Shown here piece after piece: positions 43,562-52,137 of a DNA stretch of 64,000 bases (positions within the stretch are counted from its first letter, which is position 1; every line of letters begins with the position of its first letter). The notes below the pieces were generated by a model. That model was not told where the DNA came from and did no database searches. It saw nothing but the letters and a program-made list of their open reading frames with translations. Position numbers and translations under genes: made by a program. The DNA is from Gemmatimonadota bacterium (GTDB lineage Bacteria; Gemmatimonadota; Gemmatimonadetes; Longimicrobiales; Gaopeijiaceae), in the NCBI GenBank assembly GCA_022823225.1, contig JAJDXM010000086.1:42739-106738 (forward strand), given 5' to 3'.

Positions 43562-44292
43562 CCGGAGATCTGATTCCCCTGCACAAGCGCATCACTCTGC
43601 TGGTGCGGTCCCGAACCTGGGAACTCCTTGGCATTGTCGGATTCATGTGCTTTGTGGCCCTTTTTACTCTTGCGACCAACGAATTCGTCTTCTGGGCCTT
43701 TGGCATCTTGATCTGTTACATTGCCGTTCCCCTTGCTCTGGCTGCCTCTCGTCAGGAAATGACTGGTGCCGAAGCGGCTCTGTGGCTCCAGAAGCCAGTG
43801 CGGGAGTTGAGGTTTGCGCTGGCCGGGTTTGCGGAGACAATCATGGCTACGGTATTGGTCTCCGTGCTCTTCGGAACTATCTGTGTCGTTGTTGGTATGG
43901 CCATGGGGTGGGCACCGGAGAGGCCGCCTATCCTGGCGCTCTTGGTTGGAGGGCTGGCGGCGTTCACCATCGCTTCAATGGCTTTTGGAATGGCTGTATG
44001 GCTTCCCCGGGGAAGCCGAGCAGCGATAATCTTCCTGATCGTGATGAGTTTGTATCTGTTCGACCCGGAGATCTCCCAGCCCGACCTAGTCAGGGGTGGC
44101 CCGATCGTTCTGGCCCGGATCGTCCTCTTCCCGGCCCCCGACGTGGTGCGGTTCGGCGTGGGGCTGACCGGGGACATTCCCTTCCAGATCAGGCCAATCC
44201 TTGCCATGCTTGCATACTCCGCGGGCTGGATTGCGGTTGGGGCCCTGGGCATATGGCACGCAGCGGTAAGGGGAAGAATCGGCTACAGCTGA
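43558..44292 (+). CDS. ABC-type membrane permease, about six helices
   Basis: A 244-residue integral membrane protein with six predicted helices (about 22-42, 45-62, 90-118, 125-148, 155-172 and 215-236). The context, immediately downstream of an ABC ATPase with ATGA overlap, and the length fit an ABC-2-like permease, although I see no family-defining motif. It is the last gene of the operon that begins with the exported 8-Cys protein. The codon and base composition is less GC-rich than the flanking housekeeping genes. Confidence 0.75.
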   Translation: MTGDLIPLHKRITLLVRSRTWELLGIVGFMCFVALFTLATNEFVFWAFGILICYIAVPLALAASRQEMTGAEAALWLQKPVRELRFALAGFAETIMATVLVSVLFGTICVVVGMAMGWAPERPPILALLVGGLAAFTIASMAFGMAVWLPRGSRAAIIFLIVMSLYLFDPEISQPDLVRGGPIVLARIVLFPAPDVVRFGVGLTGDIPFQIRPILAMLAYSAGWIAVGALGIWHAAVRGRIGYS

Positions 44293-44516
44293 GTCCGCTC
44301 GGCTCGGCTCGGCATCCCGCACCAACCGCCTCCAGCACCGTATCCACCGCCCGGTTGAAGCCTTTCCCGCGGATCCACCGGCAGACAATCACCAAGTCGT
44401 TCCGCTCGGGGTTGTACGTGCAGCGCTAGCCGGAAATCTGGGGGCCGGATGGTTGGGGGTGGCCCCATGCCCACGGTGGCCCCGCGACCGTGCTCCGGAG
44501 CCGCATCGTCGGCGGA
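44293..44516. other. Intergenic stretch with no recognisable gene
   Basis: A leftward frame (about 44290-44395) contains a protein-like stretch (VIVCRWIRGKGFNRAVDTVLEA) but it is short and has a stop just upstream, so it may be a gene remnant. A GGCTC-rich tandem (ctcggctcggctcgg) follows the permease stop. I see no promoter or terminator that I would defend. Confidence 0.4.
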
Positions 44517-44684
44517 ATGATCGAACGCTACGGAACCGACTGGGAAGTCAACGAAGCGACGATCGCGGCGGCGCGCGCGACCTTGGAGACCGAGTTGGAC
44601 CGGTATCTGTTCGACGCCGAGGCGGTTCCACTGCTTCGATGGATGCTCGACGAGGTTCGCGAGGCGGCCCAGGTTCGACGATGA
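44517..44684 (+). CDS. Small hypothetical protein, 55 aa
   Basis: An ATG-initiated 55-residue frame with an acidic, helical composition (NEATIAAARATLETELDRYLF, WMLDEVREAAQVRR). GGCGGA precedes the ATG, and an in-frame GTG at 44490 would add nine residues. Its stop overlaps the ATG of the next small exported protein, so the two look coupled. No family is recognised, and it may be a remnant of a longer gene. Confidence 0.4.
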   Translation: MIERYGTDWEVNEATIAAARATLETELDRYLFDAEAVPLLRWMLDEVREAAQVRR

Positions 44685-44932
44685 AGACGGTCGCGGCGGG
44701 GCTGGCGCTGGCGGCGGCCTTCATGTTTTCGTCGCGGGCGTTCGCTCAAGAAGACACCGCGTCAACCTATCGGGAGGTCGAAAACCCGGACCATTGGCGA
44801 TCCCGGCCGCATCTGTCCAGGCCCGGATGCGGCGCATGGTGGAGGCCCGAAGGCATCCGGTCCGGGCGGTCGCCGTCCTCGGTCGCCAGACTTCGACCGT
44901 CCCGGACCCGTTCCAGGCCTCACGCAGGCTGA
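44681..44932 (+). CDS. Small exported protein, 83 aa, possibly truncated
   Basis: It begins with a clear signal peptide (MKTVAAGLALAAAFMFSSRAFAQ) and then EDTASTYREVENPDHWR, after which the sequence becomes Arg/Ser/Pro-rich and of low quality. The first 40 residues look genuine and the remainder does not, so it may be a real gene cut short by a frameshift near 44800. The ATG overlaps the stop of the 55-aa gene (ATGA). The next gene starts 137 nt downstream. Confidence 0.4.
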   Translation: MKTVAAGLALAAAFMFSSRAFAQEDTASTYREVENPDHWRSRPHLSRPGCGAWWRPEGIRSGRSPSSVARLRPSRTRSRPHAG

Positions 44933-45069
44933 GTGGAAGGTCGTCCGACGTTCGTTTCCTCATGCCGTCCCGGCTGCCACCTCCGTCCGCGCGACGCCGC
45001 CATGGCCGCCGCGCCCCCTCCGGCTTATGGTACGGGCGGTTTTCGCGACTCCAGCCCACAGGTGGTTCC

Positions 45070-46527
45070 ATGATCTCGTTCGCCGATCCCGCCGCCGCGG
45101 GGCTCGCGGCGCTTCTCGGCGCCGTTCCGGGCGCCCTTGATGGACTTCTCGGCACCGGAGGCCTGACCGCCCTCGCCGGACCGCCCGGCACCGAAGCCGC
45201 CGCCGCCCTCCAATCCACCGGCGACGTGCTGGCCCGGCTGCGCGGACTGCTCGGGGTCGGCGTGCTCGCCCTGGGGGCGTGGGCGCTGAGCTCCAACCGA
45301 AGGCGCATCCCGTGGCGGGTGGTGATCTGGGGACTGCTGCTGCAGCTCATCTTCGCGCTGATCATCCTGCGCACCCCGGCGGGAGCGGCCGTCTTCAACG
45401 TGGCGAACGACGCGGTGCTTGCGGTCGTCGGCTACACGCTGGAGGGTGCACGGTTCCTCTTCGGGGACCTGGTCTGGAACAACGTGCCCGTAGGCGTCGG
45501 CGAGCCCGGCAACGGCGGCTTCGTGGCCGAGGGCGAGCAAGTGGCGCGCACGGGCGCCTTCGTGGCCTTCAACGTGCTGCCCACCATCATCTTCTTCGCA
45601 TCGCTGATGACGCTGCTCTACCACCTCGGCGTCATGCAGAAGGTGGTCGGCGGGATCGCGTGGGTCATGCAGCGCACAATGGGGACGAGCGGGGCGGAGA
45701 CGCTCACCCTCGCGGGCAACATCTTCATCGGGCAGACCGAGGCGCCGCTCCTGGTCAAGCCGTTCGTGGACAGGATGACCCGGTCGGAGCTGATGACGGT
45801 GATGACGGGCGGGTTCGCCACCGTCGCGGGGGGGGTGATGGCCGCGTACGTGGGGATGCTCTCCGGTGCCATTCCCGGGATCGCGGGGCACCTGATGGCG
45901 GCTTCGGTCATGTCGGCGCCCGCCGCCTTCGTCGTGGCCAAGCTCATGCTCCCCGAGGAGGAGGTGCCGGAAACCGCCGGCAGACTGGACACGCAGCTGG
46001 AGAAGCCCGACGTGAACGTGATCGAGGCCGCGGCGCGCGGAGCGGGCGAGGGGATGAAGCTGGCGCTCAACGTGGGCGGGATGCTGCTCGCCTTCCTGGC
46101 GATGATCGCGCTCCTGAACGGGGTGCTGGGATGGGTCGGGGGGCTGGTCGGGATCGAGGGACTGTCGCTCGAATGGCTGCTCGGAGGGCTGCTCGCGCCG
46201 GTCGCGTGGGTGATGGGGGTGCCCTGGGCGGAGTCGGCCCAGGTGGGCTCGTTGATGGGACTCAAGACCGTCGCGACCGAGTTCGTGGCCTACCTGGGGC
46301 TCGCAGAGGTGATGGCCGGAGAGGCGCTGTCCGAACGGTCCGCGACGATCGCGGCGTACGCGCTCTCCGGGTTCGCCAACTTCGCGTCGATCGCCATCCA
46401 GATCGGGGGGATCGGGGGGATCGCCCCGCGCCGCCGCCGCGACCTGGCGCAGCTGGGGCTCCGCGCGATGATCGGGGGCTCGCTCGCCGCCTTCATGACC
46501 GCCGCGATCGCGGGCGTGCTGATTTGA
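45070..46527 (+). CDS. Concentrative nucleoside transporter (NupC/CNT family)
   Basis: Na+- or H+-coupled nucleoside importer, 485 aa from the ATG at 45070 (AGGTGG upstream). Conserved CNT features: FALIILRTPAG, NVLPTIIFFASLMTLLYHLG, GTSGAETLTLAGNIFIGQTEAPLLVKPF, TGGFATVAGGVMAAYVG and ALSGFANFASIAIQIGGIGG. About ten membrane segments are visible. An N-terminal extension (about 1-60) is Ala/Gly-rich and not conserved. PNP follows 15 nt downstream, so the pair forms a nucleoside uptake and salvage unit. Confidence 0.92.
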   Translation: MISFADPAAAGLAALLGAVPGALDGLLGTGGLTALAGPPGTEAAAALQSTGDVLARLRGLLGVGVLALGAWALSSNRRRIPWRVVIWGLLLQLIFALIILRTPAGAAVFNVANDAVLAVVGYTLEGARFLFGDLVWNNVPVGVGEPGNGGFVAEGEQVARTGAFVAFNVLPTIIFFASLMTLLYHLGVMQKVVGGIAWVMQRTMGTSGAETLTLAGNIFIGQTEAPLLVKPFVDRMTRSELMTVMTGGFATVAGGVMAAYVGMLSGAIPGIAGHLMAASVMSAPAAFVVAKLMLPEEEVPETAGRLDTQLEKPDVNVIEAAARGAGEGMKLALNVGGMLLAFLAMIALLNGVLGWVGGLVGIEGLSLEWLLGGLLAPVAWVMGVPWAESAQVGSLMGLKTVATEFVAYLGLAEVMAGEALSERSATIAAYALSGFANFASIAIQIGGIGGIAPRRRRDLAQLGLRAMIGGSLAAFMTAAIAGVLI

Positions 46528-46542
46528 GGGGCGCGCGAAGCG

Positions 46543-47403
46543 ATGGTTGAGCGCGCCGCCGGCCCCCCGATCGACGAGTGCGCGCGGATCGTGCTGGAGC
46601 GGGGCGGCGCGCGGCCCGAGGTGCACATCGTGCTGGGTTCGGGGCTCGGAGGGATCGCGGAGCGGGTGGAGGACGCGGTGGAGGTCCCCTTCCGCGACCT
46701 GCCCGGATTTCCGGGAACTTCCGTCGCCGGCCACGAGGGCTGCTTCCTGGCCGGGCGCATCGAGGGGGTTCCGGTGCTGCTCCAGTCAGGGCGGCTTCAC
46801 TTCTATGAAGGGTTCGGCGCGGAGATCGTGGCGGCGCCGGTGCGGGTGGGACGCGCGCTCGGGGCCGGCACGCTCGTCCTCACCAACGCCAGCGGCGGCA
46901 TCCGCCCCGACCTGGTTCCGGGTGAGCTCATGCTGGTGGACGACCACCTCAACCTGGGCTTCCAGGCTCCCTTGGCGGGGCCGGTGCATCCCGGAGAAGC
47001 GCGCTTCCCCGACATGAGCCGCCCCTACGACCGGAAACTGATGGCGCTCGCCGAGGATGTTGCACTCGCGGAGGGGATCCGGCTGACCCGCGGAGTGTAT
47101 GGATGGGTGCTCGGGCCGAACTTCGAAACGCCGGCAGAAGTGCTGGCGCTGCGGGCGCTGGGCGCCGACGTGGTCGGGATGTCCACGGTGCCGGAGACGA
47201 TCGCGGCGCGGGCCGGGGGGCAGCGCGTGGTCGCGGTCTCGGTCGTGACGAACCGCGCCGCCGGGCTGGGCCTGGAGGCGGTCGATCACGAGGAGGTGAT
47301 GGTGTGGGGGGCGGCGGCGGGGGAGAAGCTGGGGGTGCTGCTGGAGGGTTTGGTGCCGCTGCTCGCGGCTGACGAGGCCGGCGGGCCGGGGTCGTCAGGG
47401 TAG
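46543..47403 (+). CDS. punA: Purine nucleoside phosphorylase, trimeric PNP type
   Basis: Phosphorolysis of purine nucleosides to base and ribose-1-phosphate. The 286-aa product has GSGLGG for phosphate binding, the GRLHFYEG His loop, NASGG, GPNFETPAE, GMSTVPE and VVTNRAAG, all characteristic of trimeric PNPs specific for inosine/guanosine. It is coupled with the CNT transporter upstream. The 3' end overlaps the convergent thiD by 9 bp. Confidence 0.94.
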   Translation: MVERAAGPPIDECARIVLERGGARPEVHIVLGSGLGGIAERVEDAVEVPFRDLPGFPGTSVAGHEGCFLAGRIEGVPVLLQSGRLHFYEGFGAEIVAAPVRVGRALGAGTLVLTNASGGIRPDLVPGELMLVDDHLNLGFQAPLAGPVHPGEARFPDMSRPYDRKLMALAEDVALAEGIRLTRGVYGWVLGPNFETPAEVLALRALGADVVGMSTVPETIAARAGGQRVVAVSVVTNRAAGLGLEAVDHEEVMVWGAAAGEKLGVLLEGLVPLLAADEAGGPGSSG

Positions 47404-48204
47404 CGGCACCTCCGCGAAGTGATTCAGCGGCCCGTGTCCCGCGCCAAGCCCCGGCGCGCCGGCGATCGCCTTGCGCACCCACGCCACCGAAGCCGCGACC
47501 GCCTCGGGCAGGGGCATTCCCCGCGCCAGCCCGGAGGCGATCGCCGCGCTCAGCGTGCATCCGGTCCCGTGCGTGTGGCGCGTCCTGACGCGAGGGCCCC
47601 GGAAGCGCAGCTCGGCGTTGCCGTCCCAATAGAGATCCACGACCTCGTCGCCGTCCAGATGGCCGCCCTTCACCAGCGCGGCCCCGGCCCCCGCATCGAC
47701 GATGGCCCGTGCAGCTATTCCCATGCCCGAAGGGTTCGCTTCGGTTATCCCCGTCAGGAGAGCCGCCTCCGGCCAGTTGGGGGTGACGATCGTCGCGAGC
47801 GGCAGGAGTCCTTCGCGCACGGCCGCCACGGCGCCGCGCGCGAGCAGCGTGTCGCCGCTGGTCGCCACCATCACCGGGTCGAGGACGTAGTTTTCGAGCC
47901 GGTGGCGGCGGATGGCCGCGGCGACGGTCCGGACGATCCCGGCGGTGGCGAGCATGCCGGACTTGACCGCGGCGGGTGGCAGGTCGGTGGCCACGCTGCG
48001 AACCTGTGCGTCGATGGTGGCCGTCGGCACCGGGTGGATCTCCTGCACGCCCAGGGTGTTCTGCGCAGTCACGGCGGTCAGCGCCGAGGCGCCGTAGACG
48101 CCCCACTGGTGGAAGGTCTTGAGGTCGGCCTGGATGCCCGCGCCTCCGCCGCTGTCGCTGCCGGCGATGGTGAGTGCAACGGGGAGCGGGCCCTGGCTGT
48201 CCAT
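47395..48204 (-). CDS. thiD: Hydroxymethylpyrimidine/phosphomethylpyrimidine kinase
   Basis: Ribokinase-fold enzyme that makes HMP-PP for thiamine synthesis. The 269-aa protein has TIAGSDSGGGAGIQADLKTF at the N-terminus, PVMVATSGDTLL and the anion hole/catalytic motif THGTGCTLSAAIA near the C-terminus. The ATG at 48204 was chosen because it begins just before the conserved core; codons upstream are not homologous. It is divergent from the SpoU methyltransferase gene, with 31 nt between starts. No other thi genes are nearby. Confidence 0.93.
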   Translation of the reverse strand: MDSQGPLPVALTIAGSDSGGGAGIQADLKTFHQWGVYGASALTAVTAQNTLGVQEIHPVPTATIDAQVRSVATDLPPAAVKSGMLATAGIVRTVAAAIRRHRLENYVLDPVMVATSGDTLLARGAVAAVREGLLPLATIVTPNWPEAALLTGITEANPSGMGIAARAIVDAGAGAALVKGGHLDGDEVVDLYWDGNAELRFRGPRVRTRHTHGTGCTLSAAIASGLARGMPLPEAVAASVAWVRKAIAGAPGLGAGHGPLNHFAEVPLP

Positions 48205-48235
48205 TGAGTCGTCCGCGGCTGCGAAGGGGAGACAA

Positions 48236-49081
48236 GTGAGCGCGATCAGCAAATCTAAGCAGCGACTGGCCCGGCGGCTGAGGTCGAGGCGCGGGCGGGA
48301 GCGCGAGGGCCTGGCTCTGGCCGAGGGCCCGCGCGTCGTCCTGGAGGCGCTAAGGTCCGCTGTGGAGGTGCGCTGGGTGCTCGTGGGCGAGGTGTTCGGC
48401 GCGGGAGAGCCTGGTCGTACGATCGTCGCCAGGTGCCGGGAGCGCGGGGTGGAGCCGGGGTTCGCGCCGGATGCCGGCGTACGGGAGCTTTGCAGCACCG
48501 AAGCGCCCCAGGCGGTGGTCGCATGCGTCAGGCCGCCGCCGCTTGACGCGCGGTCGCTGGAGCGCGGGCGCCATCTGATGGCTCTCGGCGTGCAGATGCC
48601 CGGCAACCTGGGGACGCTCATCCGCTCCGCGTGGGCCTTCGGTCTGGATGGGGTGGTGGTCGCGGCCGGTATGGTCGATCCCTGGAACCCGAAGGTGGTG
48701 CGCGGGTCGGCCGGCGGGGTGTTTCATCTGCCGCTGATCGCGGAGCCGGGCTGGCTCGGTGGCTTGGAGAGCACCGGGGCCGGCGGTGGAGCGGGTGGGA
48801 ACGTCGCCGGCGCGGACCGGACTGCGGGCCTGAACGTGCTCTGGGCGGACCGGGCGGGCGGGCCGGTTGAAATGGTGCCCGAGGCGCGGGCGCCGGACTG
48901 GGTGCTCGTGGTGGGGAACGAGGCCGGCGGGGTGCCGCCTGCGCTTCGCCCCCTGGGCCGCGCGGTGTCCGTGCCGATGATTCCGGGGGTGGACTCGCTG
49001 AACGTGGCGGTGGCGGGGTCGATCCTGATGCACGAGCTGATGCGGTTGGGGGCGGGAAGTGGGGAGGGCGGGGGGCGGTGA
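48236..49081 (+). CDS. SpoU/TrmH-family RNA 2'-O-ribose methyltransferase
   Basis: SPOUT-fold methyltransferase, 281 aa. An N-terminal substrate-binding domain (about 1-100, EGLALAEGPRVVLEAL) precedes the catalytic knot with motif I GNLGTLIRSAWAFG, motif II GNEAGGVP and motif III VPMIPGVDSLNVAVAGSILMHEL. The GTG start has AAGGGGAGA upstream. A Gly-rich insertion lies at about 180-195. The target, rRNA or tRNA, cannot be decided. It is coupled to the prepilin peptidase (GTGA). Confidence 0.9.
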   Translation: MSAISKSKQRLARRLRSRRGREREGLALAEGPRVVLEALRSAVEVRWVLVGEVFGAGEPGRTIVARCRERGVEPGFAPDAGVRELCSTEAPQAVVACVRPPPLDARSLERGRHLMALGVQMPGNLGTLIRSAWAFGLDGVVVAAGMVDPWNPKVVRGSAGGVFHLPLIAEPGWLGGLESTGAGGGAGGNVAGADRTAGLNVLWADRAGGPVEMVPEARAPDWVLVVGNEAGGVPPALRPLGRAVSVPMIPGVDSLNVAVAGSILMHELMRLGAGSGEGGGR

Positions 49082-49851
49082 ACGGCGCCCTGATTGCCGG
49101 GGCGGCCGTCCTGGGGGCCTGCGCCGGGTCGTTTCTCAACGTCTGCGTGGAGCGGTGGCCGGGTCGCGCGTCGGTGATCTCGCCCCGCTCGCGCTGCGGC
49201 AGCTGCGAAGCACCGGTTCGCTGGTTCCGGAACGTCCCCGTGCTGAGCTACCTGATGCTGCGCGGCCGGTGCGCCGAGTGTGGTGTACGGCTCAGTCTTC
49301 GGTATCCGCTCGTCGAGGTGGGAGTGGCGCTGATCTGGGCCGGGATGGCTGCGATGTGGGGCGCCGAGGCGGAAGCCGTGCGGGGAGGCCTCTTCCTCAC
49401 ACTCCTCCTGGGCATCGCGCTGACCGATGGGCGCAGCTACATCATTCCGGATCAGTTTTCGGTGGGAGGCGTGGTGGTGGGGCTGGCGCTCGCCCCCCTC
49501 GACGGGGGCCCGGATCTGGCCGACGCCGTGCTCGGGGCGGGATTGGGACTTGGACTGCTCTGGCTGATCGCATGGCTGGGCCGGCTCGCCTTCGGGAAGG
49601 ACGCCATGGGCGGCGGCGACATCAAGATGATGGCCATGGTCGGCGCGTTCCTGGGGCCTGCCGGGGTCCTCCTGACCCTCTTTGCCGGATCCCTCCTCGG
49701 TTCGGTTATCTTTGGACCTGTCTCGCTGAGGACCGGCGCTCTGGTGCCCTTCGGCGTCTTCCTCGCGCTGGGGGCGGGCATCGCGTACGGATGGGGCGAT
49801 GTGCTCGTGGAGTGGTATCTGCACACCGTCCTCGGGATGGATGGAGCCTGA
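49078..49851 (+). CDS. Prepilin peptidase, A24 family (PilD/GspO-like)
   Basis: Inner-membrane aspartic peptidase that cleaves and N-methylates type IV prepilins and pseudopilins. The 257-aa protein has the N-terminal GSFLNVCVERWP element, the CxxC...CxxC zinc-binding pair (CGSCE, CAECG) and the two catalytic Asp regions LTDGRSYIIPD and GGGDIKM. Several membrane helices follow. Presence of the cytoplasmic CxxC domain suggests a bifunctional methyltransferase-peptidase. No pil genes are adjacent. Confidence 0.93.
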   Translation: MNGALIAGAAVLGACAGSFLNVCVERWPGRASVISPRSRCGSCEAPVRWFRNVPVLSYLMLRGRCAECGVRLSLRYPLVEVGVALIWAGMAAMWGAEAEAVRGGLFLTLLLGIALTDGRSYIIPDQFSVGGVVVGLALAPLDGGPDLADAVLGAGLGLGLLWLIAWLGRLAFGKDAMGGGDIKMMAMVGAFLGPAGVLLTLFAGSLLGSVIFGPVSLRTGALVPFGVFLALGAGIAYGWGDVLVEWYLHTVLGMDGA

Positions 49852-49886
49852 TACGGGTTGGACGACAAGATCGGGGACGGAAGCAG

Positions 49887-51491
49887 ATGACGGTAGCAGC
49901 GGCAAACGGCGTTCGCGCGGCCGGCGCTGGTCTGGGCGCGGCCGGTGTTCTCGGGTCGCTCGGCATCGAGGACGTGAATTCGGGCGGCTACGCGGGTGAA
50001 TGGATCGGATCGGGCCCCTCGCTCGAGGTCGTCACCCCGATCGACGGGTCCCGGATCGCCATCGTGAACCAGGTCACCGAAGCGGAGTACGACAGGATCG
50101 TCGAGCGGGCACACGACGCGTTCCTGCAGTGGCGGCGGGTGCCCCCTCCGCGGCGAGGCGAGGTCGTGCGCCAGCTCGGCGAGCGGCTGCGCGCCAACAA
50201 GGAGGCGCTGGGCGCGCTGGTCACCCTCGAGATGGGAAAGATCCGCGCCGAGGGCGAGGGCGAGGTCCAGGAGATGATCGACATCTGCGACTTCGCGGTG
50301 GGACTCTCGCGCCAGCTCTATGGGCTGACCATGGCCAGCGAGCGCCCCGACCACCACATGCGCGAGCAGTGGCACCCGCTGGGCGTGGTCGGAGTGATCA
50401 GCGCCTTCAACTTCCCCGTCGCGGTGTGGTCGTGGAACGCGGCGATCGCGGCGGTCTGCGGGGACGCGACGCTGTGGAAGCCCGCGTCGTCCACGCCGCT
50501 CACCGCGATTGCCGTCACGAGGATCGCGTCGGAGGTCTGCCGCGAGAACGGGGTTGACCCCGCGGTGTTCAGCCTGGTTGTGGGGCGCGGATCGACGGTG
50601 GGGGACCGGCTGCTGCACGACCGCCGCATCCCGCTCGTGTCGGCGACGGGATCGTGCCGGGTGGGGCGCCGTGTCGCCCGGGTGGTGGGTGGCAGGCTCG
50701 GCCGCACCATCCTGGAGCTGGGCGGCAACAACGCGATCATCGTCACGCCGAGTGCCAACCTGGACCTCGCGATCCCCTCGATCCTCTTCGGCGCGGTCGG
50801 GACCGCCGGCCAGCGCTGCACCAGCACCCGGCGGGTGATCGTCCACGGGGCGGTGCGCGACGCGTTGGTCGAGCGGCTCGTGCGCGCATATCGCGACGTG
50901 CGAATCGGCAACCCGCTGGACCCCGACACCCTGATGGGCCCGGTTGTGAACCGCCAGGCCGTTGAGGACCTGTTGGCCGCGCGCCGGCAGGTGGTCGAGG
51001 AGGGCGGCGAGATCCTCTACGGCGGCGAGCGCCTCAATGGCGACGGCCATCCCGGCGGCCTCTACGTCACCCCGTGCATCGCCGCTGCCGAAAACCACTT
51101 CGAGATCGTGCAGGAGGAGACCTTCGCCCCCATCCTCTACATCATCGAGTACGGGAGCGTCGGCTCGACCCCCGCGGCCGCCGTCGCGGAGCTGAACGAA
51201 GCAATCGCCCTGCACAACGGGGTTCCCCAGGGTCTCTCTTCGGCGATCTTCACCGACAACGTTCGCGAGGCCGAGCACTTCCTGTCGCACCGGGGCAGCG
51301 ACTGCGGAATCGCCAACGTCAACATCGGTACCTCGGGCGCCGAAATCGGGGGCGCCTTCGGGGGCGAGAAGGACACCGGCGGGGGCCGGGAATCAGGGTC
51401 TGACTCCTGGAAGACCTACATGCGCCGCCAGACCAACACCGTCAACTGGGGCACCGAACTGCCCCTGGCGCAGGGGATCGAGTTCGGCTGA
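49887..51491 (+). CDS. Aldehyde dehydrogenase, ALDH7-like (alpha-aminoadipic semialdehyde type)
   Basis: NAD(P)+-dependent aldehyde oxidation, 534 aa. The catalytic Cys311 lies in GTAGQRCTST and the general-base Glu277 in ILELGGNNA. Rossmann elements (SATGSCRVGRRVA) are conserved. The sequence through FNFPVAVWSWNAAIAAVCGDATLWKPAS and the C-terminal GGAFGGEKDTGGGRESGSDSWKTYMRRQ is most like ALDH7 (antiquitin, lysine catabolism). The Ala/Gly-rich N-terminus is longer than usual; the ATG at 49887 follows the prepilin peptidase by 35 nt. Confidence 0.9.
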   Translation: MTVAAANGVRAAGAGLGAAGVLGSLGIEDVNSGGYAGEWIGSGPSLEVVTPIDGSRIAIVNQVTEAEYDRIVERAHDAFLQWRRVPPPRRGEVVRQLGERLRANKEALGALVTLEMGKIRAEGEGEVQEMIDICDFAVGLSRQLYGLTMASERPDHHMREQWHPLGVVGVISAFNFPVAVWSWNAAIAAVCGDATLWKPASSTPLTAIAVTRIASEVCRENGVDPAVFSLVVGRGSTVGDRLLHDRRIPLVSATGSCRVGRRVARVVGGRLGRTILELGGNNAIIVTPSANLDLAIPSILFGAVGTAGQRCTSTRRVIVHGAVRDALVERLVRAYRDVRIGNPLDPDTLMGPVVNRQAVEDLLAARRQVVEEGGEILYGGERLNGDGHPGGLYVTPCIAAAENHFEIVQEETFAPILYIIEYGSVGSTPAAAVAELNEAIALHNGVPQGLSSAIFTDNVREAEHFLSHRGSDCGIANVNIGTSGAEIGGAFGGEKDTGGGRESGSDSWKTYMRRQTNTVNWGTELPLAQGIEFG

Positions 51492-51494
51492 CTC

Positions 51495-51521
51495 GGGGGC
51501 TGCCCGCGAGGCAGCCGTCCC
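51495..51521. terminator. Hairpin between convergent genes
   Basis: GGCTGCC (51498-51504), 5-nt loop, GGCAGCC (51510-51516), extended by GGG/CCC across a 2-nt bulge. It lies immediately after the ALDH stop and just before the end of the leftward gene. There is no T-tract. Confidence 0.45.
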
Positions 51522-51528
51522 CCGGTCC

Positions 51529-52137
51529 TCAGGGATCGCTGCAGTCCCGCTGAAAGCCGCAGTTCAGGCAGACGATCTTGCAGTGGCGGTCCAGCACCTC
51601 GCCGCCGCAGAGCTCGCAGACCTTATTGGCCATGAACTTGCGGCTCAGCTCCACGTAGTGCCGCGAGCTCCGCTCCGTCCATGAAGCCGCCGCCTCGCTG
51701 AGCGGCCGCACCCTCCCCGGCACCCCCACCACCAGCCTTCCCGGCGGGATATCCGCGCCCTCCTTCACCACTGCTCCGGCGGCGACCACGCACCCTTCGC
51801 CCACACTGGCGCGCTGAAGCACCAGCGCCCCCATCCCCACCACCGCCCCCCTCCCGATGCGGCAGCTCTCCATGATGGCGCCGTGCCCGACCGTCGCCTC
51901 GTCCCCGATCACCGTGGGCCCCTGCTCGCTCGTGTGGATCACCGCGTTTTCCTGCACGTTCGCCCGTGCCCCCACCCGGATCCCGTTCTCGGGGTGGTCC
52001 CCGCGCAGCACGGCACCGAACCAGACGCTGGCCTCGTCCCCGATCACCACGTCCCCGATCACCACCGCGGTCGCAGCGACGAATGCGGTCTCCGCGATGC
52101 GGGGGCACCGCCCCCCGAAGGCGATGATGTGCGCCAT
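51529..52137 (-). CDS. Gamma-type carbonic anhydrase family protein with C-terminal zinc ribbon
   Basis: Left-handed beta-helix trimer of the gamma carbonic anhydrase/YrdA family, 202 aa. Hexapeptide repeats run from about residue 10 to 135 (VIGDVVIGDEASVWFG, GARANVQENAVIH, IGRGAVVGMGALV). RGDH at about 49-52, IHTSEQG and GHGAIMESC supply the usual metal-site histidines. Residues about 175-202 form CELCGGEV...CLNCGFQRDC, a zinc-ribbon-like tail not normally present. Its ATG shares one base with the stop of the CorC/HlyC gene upstream, so the two are coupled. Confidence 0.85.
   Translation of the reverse strand: MAHIIAFGGRCPRIAETAFVAATAVVIGDVVIGDEASVWFGAVLRGDHPENGIRVGARANVQENAVIHTSEQGPTVIGDEATVGHGAIMESCRIGRGAVVGMGALVLQRASVGEGCVVAAGAVVKEGADIPPGRLVVGVPGRVRPLSEAAASWTERSSRHYVELSRKFMANKVCELCGGEVLDRHCKIVCLNCGFQRDCSDP

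Noticed and set aside
44189..44395. Leftward gene containing VIVCRWIRGKGFNRAVDTVLEA
   Set aside because: It is short, has a stop just upstream and overlaps the permease gene. It may be a remnant but is not supported as a gene.
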